Positions 1 to 6,162 of a stretch of 64,000 bases of DNA are shown one piece after another. The DNA lies in assembly GCA_001784585.1 (NCBI GenBank), contig MFRN01000004.1, positions 29,615-93,614 on the forward strand, given 5' to 3'. Numbering within the stretch: position 1 is the stretch's first letter; each line of letters opens with the position of its first letter. The stretch comes from Candidatus Melainabacteria bacterium RIFCSPLOWO2_02_FULL_35_15 (lineage in GTDB: Bacteria; Cyanobacteriota; Vampirovibrionia; 2-02-FULL-35-15). Under the pieces are notes generated by a model that saw only the letters and a program-made list of their open reading frames with translations, was not told the DNA's origin and did not search any database. Position numbers and translations under genes: made by a program.

Positions 1-1
1 C

Positions 2-373
2 GTATGTAAAAACACAGAAATATCTCAGACAAAAGAAGAGTCTTCTCCAACCAGTGTAAAGATTGAAATTATTTCTGTAAAAAAGAAGAAAGATTTATTA
101 GGTGAGTCTGCCTTAAAAATAAATATTAAGTTTACAAATAACTCAGATAAACCTTATAAACTTAATAACTTCTTTTTAAAGGATTCTCAGGGCAACGAAT
201 ACACTACATCCTTTACAGATGTAAATAGTGATATATTTTTAAGCTTTCCTCCAAACGAAACTAAAAATGCACAGATTGAATTTCTGGTAGATCATCCAAA
301 AGCAAGCCACTGGCTTCTTTTAAAAGATCAAAACTTTAATGAAGTTCTCGGGATGTGGAAAATAAAGGGTTAA
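2..373 (+). CDS. C-terminal part of a secreted DUF4352-like protein (5' end outside window)
   Basis: The frame is open from the left edge for 123 codons and ends in TAA at 371. The visible part is Lys/Ser-rich at first, then shows an alternating beta-strand pattern with 'KFTNNSDKPYKL', 'DSQGNEY' and 'FPPNETKNAQIEFLV'. That layout resembles the immunoglobulin-like DUF4352 fold of bacterial lipoproteins. The residue Cys near the left edge could be anything; no signal peptide can be judged. No catalytic motif is seen, so an extracytoplasmic binding or structural role is only inferred. It ends about 27 bp before the promoter of the collagen-like gene. Confidence 0.55.
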   Translation, partial: VCKNTEISQTKEESSPTSVKIEIISVKKKKDLLGESALKINIKFTNNSDKPYKLNNFFLKDSQGNEYTTSFTDVNSDIFLSFPPNETKNAQIEFLVDHPKASHWLLLKDQNFNEVLGMWKIKG

Positions 374-399
374 TGCATTAAACTTCCCTTAATCATTTT

Positions 400-428
400 T
401 TGTTAACTTGTACAGTGCTAAATATTAT
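400..428 (+). promoter_or_regulatory. Sigma-70-type promoter of the collagen-like gene
   Basis: TTGTTA (400-405) and TATTAT (423-428) are separated by exactly 17 bp. They lie about 30 bp before a strong ribosome binding site (AAGGAGGA, 443-450) and the ATG at 459. Hexamers and spacing are close to the sigma-70 consensus; transcription would start near 435. Confidence 0.55.
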
Positions 429-458
429 TTTTTTTATCTATTAAGGAGGATTTTGAAA

Positions 459-1169
459 ATGGTAAGAGTAAATCCGACCGGAGACAATGTTCTGCCACTA
501 AACACTTCTTCTACCTCTACAGAAGCTCCTGCCACTGGAAGACAGGACAGATTAACAGAGTTAGCACGCAGACGCTCAGGCTCAGATTCTGATTCGCCAG
601 CTGGTGAACAATCGCAAGTATCATTTCAGGATGCAGTTGAAAAATTAAAAGGAACAGTTGGCACTGCTGTAACCTATGTAAATAACTTAGATGGCGGGGG
701 TTTATCTCCATCAGCAGAAACTATAACTCCTGGTAAATTATCAAACGCACTATATATAGTCGAAGGAACTTCTGTCAATCAAACTACCTCTGGTGCACCT
801 GGTCCAGATGGCAAACCTGGACCAGATGGCGCACCAGGTCCAGACGGCAAACCCGGCCCGGATGGCAAACCTGGTCCGGATGGCGCACCCGGTGGTGAAG
901 GATCGTTTTCAACTGGCACACCCGGTGGTGAAGGATCATTTTCAACTGGTAATGTAAAGAAGAAAGGTTTAAATATAGGAAAATTTGTACAAAATGGATT
1001 AAAAGATGTAATTAGCTTTCCACTAAAAGTAGCAGGCACTGTTATAGGTGGAGTAACTAATGGGGTAAAAAAAGGCGTTAATGCTGTTAAGCAAGCTACA
1101 AAACCTATATGGAAACCTATTGAAAATGGTATTAAGTCAATTGGAAAATTCTTTAAAAAACTTTTTTAA
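459..1169 (+). CDS. Collagen-like repeat protein
   Basis: The 236-residue start at ATG 459 is chosen because AAGGAGGA ends 8 bp upstream; a longer reading from TTG 408 has no such site. Residues 1-110 are Ser/Thr-rich and polar. Residues 112-147 are twelve uninterrupted Gly-X-Y triplets (mostly GPD, GKP, GAP), the collagen triple-helix pattern. Two copies of GGEGSFSTG follow. The last 75 residues are basic, with Gly/Val/Ile-rich stretches (VAGTVIGGVTNGVKKGVNAV) ending in KKLF, which could form an amphipathic membrane-binding tail. No Sec signal is evident, so export is uncertain. Bacterial collagen-like proteins often serve in surface filaments or adhesion; that role is inference. Confidence 0.75.
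   Translation: MVRVNPTGDNVLPLNTSSTSTEAPATGRQDRLTELARRRSGSDSDSPAGEQSQVSFQDAVEKLKGTVGTAVTYVNNLDGGGLSPSAETITPGKLSNALYIVEGTSVNQTTSGAPGPDGKPGPDGAPGPDGKPGPDGKPGPDGAPGGEGSFSTGTPGGEGSFSTGNVKKKGLNIGKFVQNGLKDVISFPLKVAGTVIGGVTNGVKKGVNAVKQATKPIWKPIENGIKSIGKFFKKLF
792..899 (+). repeat. Gly-X-Y encoding tandem repeat
   Basis: Twelve 9-bp units encode G-X-Y triplets, built from an 18-bp unit (GPDGKP or GPDGAP). A 33-bp direct duplication encoding PGGEGSFSTG follows it. Such arrays commonly change length by slippage. Confidence 0.85.
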
Positions 1170-2413
1170 TTGCTTGTTACAGACATTTTCTTATCTAAAC
1201 AACCAATGCCTGGCAGGTTTTTTCCTTCAATAAACTCTATGGATGCTCCGCCGCCAGTACTAACGTGAGTAAATAAATCAAAGGAAATTTTTAAATTCTC
1301 AAGAGCGCTAATAGAATCCCCGCCACCTGCTACAGTAATAGATTTTTTCTTTGTAGCTTCAACAAGAGCCTGGGCAACTGCTTTTGTACCACCAATAAAC
1401 TGAGGATCTTCAAACATACCCATAGGCCCGTTCCAGAAAAGTGTTTTTGACTGACTGATCATCTTTACAAATTTCTCAATGGTTTTAGGACCAATATCTA
1501 ACCCTGTATAACCATCAGGGATTTTATCCACAGGATAAACAATTAACTCTTTATCCGGCTTTTTATTGTCCAGGTCTCCTTTTTTTACACAAACCATATC
1601 TTCAGGTAAAATCAAAGCTACTGCATTTTCTTCCTTAAGAAGGTCAAGTTCCTTAATCAGTGGAATAATTTTTTCTTCATAGAGAGAATTCCCGATTTTT
1701 CCACCTTTAGCTTTTATAAATGTAAATGCCATAGCTCCGCCAATTAATAATGTGTCTACTTTTGGAATTAATTGTTTTATGACTTCAATTTTTGAGGAGA
1801 TTTTACTGCCACCAAGAATAGTAGTAAACGGCCTTATCGGATTAGTAAGAACCTTTGCCAAAGAGTCAACCTCTTTTTGTAGCAATAGGCCGCCAAGGCA
1901 GGGGCTTAAAAAAGCACACACTCCTGCAGTACTGGCATGAGCACGATGACTTGTACCAAAAGCATCATTGACGTATATTTCAAACGGCTTTGCCAGATTT
2001 CTGGCAAAGTCAGGATCGTTTTTTTCCTCTTCTTGATAGAATCTTATATTTTCCAGAAGACAAACTTCTCCTGGTTTCAGATTATTAATAACAGTTTGAA
2101 TTTCAGGTCCGACTGAGTCATTTAATTTTAAAACTTTCTTACCAAGCAATTCTGAAAGTTTTTCACCAACAGGATCCATCTTAAGATCACTGTCAAAACC
2201 TTTTGGTCTTCCTAAGTGTGAAACAAGAGCTGTCTTTGCTTTAGCTCCTATTAAATATCGGATAGTAGGAAGTGAGGCTCTTATTCTGAGATCATTGGTA
2301 ATTACAATCTTATTATCTTTTTTCTCAGTCGGTACATTAAAGTCAACCCTTACAAGTACTCTTCTGTTTTCTAAATCTTTTTGAGGAATGTCTTTAATAG
2401 TTAGCTGTTCCAT
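1166..2413 (-). CDS. pgk: Phosphoglycerate kinase
   Basis: Transfers phosphate between 1,3-bisphosphoglycerate and ADP in glycolysis and gluconeogenesis; cytosolic monomer. The 415-residue product has the family landmarks in order: RVDFNVP near residue 22, GRPKG, LLENIRFY, YVNDAFGTSHRAHAST (substrate-binding arginine region), ILGGSKISSK, LLIGGAMAFTF, PEDM, FWNGPMGMFE and the nucleotide loop GGGDS, then STGGGASIEF near the end. The start at 2413 (MEQLTIKDI) matches usual family length; the frame stays open to 2482 but those extra residues look non-native. It converges on the collagen-like gene with a shared TTAA, leaving no space for a terminator. Confidence 0.97.
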   Translation of the reverse strand: MEQLTIKDIPQKDLENRRVLVRVDFNVPTEKKDNKIVITNDLRIRASLPTIRYLIGAKAKTALVSHLGRPKGFDSDLKMDPVGEKLSELLGKKVLKLNDSVGPEIQTVINNLKPGEVCLLENIRFYQEEEKNDPDFARNLAKPFEIYVNDAFGTSHRAHASTAGVCAFLSPCLGGLLLQKEVDSLAKVLTNPIRPFTTILGGSKISSKIEVIKQLIPKVDTLLIGGAMAFTFIKAKGGKIGNSLYEEKIIPLIKELDLLKEENAVALILPEDMVCVKKGDLDNKKPDKELIVYPVDKIPDGYTGLDIGPKTIEKFVKMISQSKTLFWNGPMGMFEDPQFIGGTKAVAQALVEATKKKSITVAGGGDSISALENLKISFDLFTHVSTGGGASIEFIEGKNLPGIGCLDKKMSVTSN

Positions 2414-2493
2414 AAGTTTATATTTTACCTGAAATACCAGTAAGCTCCTAAAACATGCAGTATAATTAAGGTTCTTATGCAATCACAACTATA

Positions 2494-2598
2494 GGTTTGC
2501 CTGATTTATTCGGTGAATCCGATCAAACGAAAAGTAGCAATAGAGAAAAAGTTTAGCTTGTCTAAACTTAATAAAAGAAAGTGCAAACTTGTTTTGCG
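2494..2598. mobile_element. Dispersed hairpin repeat, family C, copy 1
   Basis: A 105-bp segment flanked by CTATA on both sides (2489-2493, 2599-2603). It starts GGTTTGCCTGATTTATTCGG, contains a perfect stem AGTTTAG/CTAAACT, and ends with the hairpin TGCAAACTTGTTTTGCG. Both ends match the segment at 43890-43969. It lies immediately upstream of the start codon at 2611. No protein is encoded, so it would depend on an enzyme elsewhere in the genome. Confidence 0.5.
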
Positions 2599-2610
2599 CT
2601 ATAAAAAAAT

Positions 2611-2997
2611 ATGGACGACAGTATAAAAGTAGATATTGAAGGTAATTTATATTTTGAAGGGCAAAAACTTACCCATGACAAAATTATAGAGTTTTTTAAA
2701 AAACTTGACTTTGAAAAAGTTGACGACAAAACCTATCAGTTAAAATGGCAGAATAATAATCAGACTCAAAGAATAAATATTATTCCTGAAGATACTATTT
2801 TTATAATAAAGGATGTTGTAAAAGAAAGTAATGAAATTAAACTTGTCATAAATGACGAAACCATGGAAAAGCTTGAGACATCAACGCTGGAATTTAACGG
2901 AAATATTCCATATGCATTAATAAAACGTGGGAGAATTAAAGCCAGATTCAATCGGCATGCAGCTTTTAAATTGGGTGAAGTAATGTTAGGTTCTTAA
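2611..2997 (+). CDS. DUF1285-like conserved protein
   Basis: 128 residues, no signal peptide or membrane segment. The order of features resembles DUF1285 proteins: a beta strand pair with 'IDIEGNLYFEGQKLTHDKII' style residues (IEGNLYFEGQKL, 9-20), a middle 'TYQLKW' and 'IFIIKDVV' region, then 'IPYALIKRGRIKARFNRHAAFKL' style C-terminus (RGRIKARFNRHA, 105-116). No function is established for that family here. The ATG has no clear Shine-Dalgarno sequence and sits 8 bp after repeat family C. The stop codon overlaps that of pheA by 4 bp on the other strand. Confidence 0.6.
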   Translation: MDDSIKVDIEGNLYFEGQKLTHDKIIEFFKKLDFEKVDDKTYQLKWQNNNQTQRINIIPEDTIFIIKDVVKESNEIKLVINDETMEKLETSTLEFNGNIPYALIKRGRIKARFNRHAAFKLGEVMLGS

Positions 2998-3821
2998 CTC
3001 CAGCAAGGATAGCTACCTAACCAGCGATAGAAACTGAATTCAGAAGCTACCTGACTTAAAGCTCTCTTTAATGCCGGATCCTCTCTGTGTGCTTCCAGAT
3101 CCACGTAAAAAATATATTCTCCAAGAGCTTTTCTCGACGGACGCGATTCTATTCTGGAAAGATTGATCTTTTCATTACTAAAAGAATTTAAAACTCCGAC
3201 TAATGTACCCGGCTTATCATATGGCACTCCAAATGCAATTGTAGTTTTGTCTTTTCCAGCAGGTTTCATTGTTTCAGTACCAATCACAACAAACCTGGTA
3301 AAATTTTCTTTCTCATCATTTATACCTGTTTCAAAAACCGGCACTTTATATATTTCTGCAGCCATTTTCGGACCTATTGCTGCAAGTCCGTTATTTACTT
3401 CACTTACTATTTTTACAGCCAGAGAATTACTGGCAGCAGGTTCCAGAACAGCATCAGGTAAAAACCTCTTTAAATAGCTCTGGCACTGGCTTAAAGCCTG
3501 TACATGAGCAATAACTTTTTTAACATCGTTTAAGTTTTTTGTTCTTGTAATTAAACAGTGTTCTATTGGAATAATCACTTCATGGTTTATAGTTACTTTT
3601 TGAGAAGCCCGACTTAGCTGATCCAGTGTTTCACCCACAGAGCCTTCAATAGAGTTTTCAATTGGTACAATACCGCTTTGAATCTTTCCGGAGCTTATTG
3701 AATCAATAACCTGACTTATTGTTTGAAAAGAGGATATCTCTTCCTTCTTTTTTACTTTTTCTAAGTAGGAAGATAAGGCTTGATGTGTAAAAGAACCTTC
3801 AGGACCAAGATATCCAATCAT
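2994..3821 (-). CDS. pheA: Prephenate dehydratase
   Basis: Converts prephenate to phenylpyruvate in phenylalanine synthesis. The 275-residue protein is monofunctional, with no chorismate mutase domain. The dehydratase domain occupies about 1-180: YLGPEGSFTHQAL (3-15), PIENSIEGSVGET, HCLI, and the catalytic ENFTRFVVIG with its Thr-Arg-Phe. An ACT domain follows (about 195-265) with the Phe-binding ESRPSRKALGEYIFYVD, so feedback inhibition by phenylalanine is expected. It lies 36 bp after the acidic secreted protein gene and may be the last gene of the kinase-regulator operon. Confidence 0.95.
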   Translation of the reverse strand: MIGYLGPEGSFTHQALSSYLEKVKKKEEISSFQTISQVIDSISSGKIQSGIVPIENSIEGSVGETLDQLSRASQKVTINHEVIIPIEHCLITRTKNLNDVKKVIAHVQALSQCQSYLKRFLPDAVLEPAASNSLAVKIVSEVNNGLAAIGPKMAAEIYKVPVFETGINDEKENFTRFVVIGTETMKPAGKDKTTIAFGVPYDKPGTLVGVLNSFSNEKINLSRIESRPSRKALGEYIFYVDLEAHREDPALKRALSQVASEFSFYRWLGSYPCWS

Positions 3822-3857
3822 AATTTCTTCACTTATAAATTATCAATAATAAAACCA

Positions 3858-4313
3858 TTAAAAATCATCAAAGTCATCTTCTTCATCACTTATATCATCT
3901 TCATCATCAGTAGTCGAATCGCCTAAGTCACTTAGAATTTCATCTACTAAATCCAAAGCCTCTTCATTCTCACCTTTTTTAACAAGTTTAATTATTTGTT
4001 TTATTTTTGCTGAAAGGTCACTTTTTTCCTTGCTTGTAAATTCTTTAACTTTACGAACCTCATTTTGTGCACTTTTAAGTATCTTAAGAGCTGCTTTTTT
4101 ATCGCCTTCATCAATAAGATCAAAAACATCCTCCATATCTAAAGTAAGTATTTCAAGAGAAGGAAGATCACTGGTAGAAGGCTTTGCAGGAGTATTTTTT
4201 GTAGAATCCTTTTTTTCTTTTGTATGCATTCTTGTACAATTTGCACTTACAGATAAAGAAAACAACAACTGTACACATAAAATCAATGATAAAAATTTAT
4301 TAAAGTTTTTCAC
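3858..4313 (-). CDS. Small secreted protein with acidic tail
   Basis: 151 residues. Residues 1-24 form a Sec-type signal peptide (basic start, hydrophobic LSLILCVQLLFSLSVSA). The mature part is helical and charged, built from two similar stretches ('EDVFDLIDEGDKKAALKIL' and 'IKLVKKGENEEALDLVDEIL', each a candidate helix pair), and ends in a strongly acidic tail of about 20 Asp/Glu. It begins 1 bp after the stop of the response regulator, so it is co-transcribed with the two-component pair and may be its target or sensor accessory. No known family is recognised. The acidic tail suggests calcium or cation binding, which is speculation. Confidence 0.65.
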   Translation of the reverse strand: MKNFNKFLSLILCVQLLFSLSVSANCTRMHTKEKKDSTKNTPAKPSTSDLPSLEILTLDMEDVFDLIDEGDKKAALKILKSAQNEVRKVKEFTSKEKSDLSAKIKQIIKLVKKGENEEALDLVDEILSDLGDSTTDDEDDISDEEDDFDDF

Positions 4314-4314
4314 A

Positions 4315-5001
4315 TTAACCCCCTAATCTGTAACCAAATCCCCTCACGGTCTGTAAGATTTTTGGTCTTGCAGCATCTTCTTCTATTTTTTGGCGTAACC
4401 AGCAAATATGAACATCTACTGTCTTTGTATCTCCATCGTAATCAAGCCCCCAGACACGTTCAATGAGGTCATCCCTTGAATAAACTCTTCGGGGGTTATT
4501 CATGAAAATTTCAAGAAGTGCATATTCTCTGGGTGAAAGTGAAAGTTCTTTATCTGCCAGCCATACACGATGTGAAGCAGTATCCATAATAATGTCGCCA
4601 AACCTAAGCCTTTTTCCCGGTGATTGTGAAACCTGCTGTGCACGTCTTAAAACAGAACTAATCCTTGCAAGCAGTTCTTCCCATGTAAAAGGTTTAGTTA
4701 CATAGTCATCTGCTCCTGCAGTAAGCCCTTCTACAATATCTTCTTTTGCAGTTCTTCCTGTAAGCATAATTACAGGAGTAAAATCCTGTTCTTCACGAAC
4801 CTGTTTAAGTATATCCACACCCTGCAGATCAGGAAGTGTCCAGTCCAAAATTATTAAATCTGGTTGTTCTTTTCTAAAAGCTTCAAGTGCAGTTTTTCCA
4901 TCATAAGTCGTTATAGTGTCATATCCTTTTTGCTTTAAGTTATAGGCAATTGGATCTATCAGGTTTACTTCATCATCTACTAACAAAATTTTGTTTGGCA
5001 T
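4315..5001 (-). CDS. OmpR/PhoB-family response regulator
   Basis: 228 residues. The receiver domain (4-120) has the acidic pair DD at 9-10, phosphoacceptor Asp53 in LIILDWTLPD, the switch Thr in MLTGR and the Lys in VTKPF. The winged-helix DNA-binding domain (about 130-228) has LSPREYALLEIFM, the recognition region KTVDVHICWLRQKIE and the wing LQTVRGFGYRL. The cognate kinase gene lies 99 bp upstream and has the same orientation. PhoR-PhoB/SphS-SphR type control of phosphate genes is one possibility, but the target cannot be read from this sequence. A 24-bp near-perfect palindrome lies just upstream, a candidate autoregulatory site. Confidence 0.93.
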   Translation of the reverse strand: MPNKILLVDDEVNLIDPIAYNLKQKGYDTITTYDGKTALEAFRKEQPDLIILDWTLPDLQGVDILKQVREEQDFTPVIMLTGRTAKEDIVEGLTAGADDYVTKPFTWEELLARISSVLRRAQQVSQSPGKRLRFGDIIMDTASHRVWLADKELSLSPREYALLEIFMNNPRRVYSRDDLIERVWGLDYDGDTKTVDVHICWLRQKIEEDAARPKILQTVRGFGYRLGG

Positions 5002-5045
5002 TTCTGTCCCCTTTTTAATTCTTTTAAGGTATTTATAAGATTAAC

Positions 5046-5069
5046 TTACCATAATCTAGATTAAGGTAA
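5046..5069. promoter_or_regulatory. 24-bp dyad upstream of the response regulator
   Basis: TTACC at 5046 and GGTAA at 5065 flank a symmetric core centred on TCTAGA; eleven of twelve base pairs match. It lies in the 99-bp gap between the kinase stop and the regulator start. There is no T-run, so it is more likely an operator than a terminator. Confidence 0.45.
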
Positions 5070-5100
5070 ACCTTCTTTAATCGTATTCCTTAACCAATAC

Positions 5101-6063
5101 TTAGTCAATCGGCAGGTAGATAATGAAGCTAGAGCCCTTTGCTGGCTCAGATTTAACCTCTATTTTTCCACCGTGTAGATCAATAACATTCTTAACAATT
5201 GATAGACCTAGCCCTGAGCTTCCCTTAGCTCTTGTTTTATCAACTCTGTAAAACCTGTCAAAGATTTTTGATATCTCATTAGGGGCTATCCCTATTCCTG
5301 TATCATCAATTTTAAAACTACCGGCACTGGGCCCGGGCCTTATAAAAATATTTGCACCTTCAGGACTGTACTTAATCGCATTCTCAATTAAATTCTGAAT
5401 GACATGATCCATCTGTTCAGGATCTGCAAAAATCTCATATTCATCCGGGAGTTCGTTTGTAATTTTTATTTTATTTTTATCTGCAATTGGTTGAAGTAAC
5501 TTAACAGCCTCATCAGCCTTAGCTTTTAAATTGATTTTTTTCTTTGCCTGAGAAAGCCTGCCAGATTTGATTTTGCTGATATTTAAGAGAGCATTTACAA
5601 GTTTTGTTAATCTGTCTACTTCACCGTTAATCTGTTCTAAAAACTTTTTTAGCATTTCAGGGTCATTTTTCGCGCCAAGCAGTAAACTTTCAGTAAGAGT
5701 TTTAATGTTTGTAATTGGCCGCCTTAATTCATGACTCATCTCGCCAACAGTTTCCTGAAAAGTTTCTGAAACTAAAAGAATAATATTCCCATCTGCAGCA
5801 ATAATCTTTTTTAATTTAACCGGTTTTGAAAGCCCGACTAAATCCTTTTCATTTATCCCGGATGTATTTAAAATTTCATTTATCTGATTTTCTGTCTGAG
5901 TAAATTTTCCTTTCTTTAACTCTTCATTAGCAGTTTCCAAAAGAACAAGAGCATATTTATTCCAGGATATTAATTCTTTTTTGGAATTAAAGAGCAACAA
6001 ACCAACCGGAAAGTCATCAATGTAATTTTTTAAAAGTTCAAATGCTTCTTGTATTTCTGGCAT
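5101..6063 (-). CDS. Cytoplasmic PAS-type sensor histidine kinase
   Basis: 320 residues without membrane segments, so it probably senses an internal or protein-borne signal. An N-terminal PAS-like region (about 5-105, FPVGLLLFNSKKELISWNKYA) precedes the dimerisation/phosphoacceptor domain with the H-box VGEMSHELRRPITNIK (about 120-135). The ATPase domain has the N-box NLIENAIKYSPEG, G1 box DDTGIGIAP, F-box FDRFYRV and G2 box GSSGLGLSIVKN. It is transcribed ahead of the response regulator. The PAS-HisKA-HATPase layout is like PhoR and SphS without their membrane anchors. Confidence 0.92.
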   Translation of the reverse strand: MPEIQEAFELLKNYIDDFPVGLLLFNSKKELISWNKYALVLLETANEELKKGKFTQTENQINEILNTSGINEKDLVGLSKPVKLKKIIAADGNIILLVSETFQETVGEMSHELRRPITNIKTLTESLLLGAKNDPEMLKKFLEQINGEVDRLTKLVNALLNISKIKSGRLSQAKKKINLKAKADEAVKLLQPIADKNKIKITNELPDEYEIFADPEQMDHVIQNLIENAIKYSPEGANIFIRPGPSAGSFKIDDTGIGIAPNEISKIFDRFYRVDKTRAKGSSGLGLSIVKNVIDLHGGKIEVKSEPAKGSSFIIYLPID

Positions 6064-6162
6064 GGTTTTTAATTTTCAATTCTTTAGAATAGACGACATT
6101 TTTATAAAAATGTCGTCAAATATATAATTCTTATTCCCACATTAATAAAAAATTGCTAAATT

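Noticed and set aside
779-1039. Minus-strand proline/glycine-rich frame opposite the collagen-like gene
   Set aside because: It mirrors the Gly-X-Y repeat on the other strand, where the repeat keeps all frames open. No ribosome site.
2414-2482. Longer pgk start
   Set aside because: The extra 23 residues do not resemble PGK and the family normally starts near MEQLTIKDI.
4315-6063. Naming the two-component pair phoR-phoB
   Set aside because: Domain layout fits but no phosphate genes or clear Pho boxes are adjacent, so no gene symbol is given.
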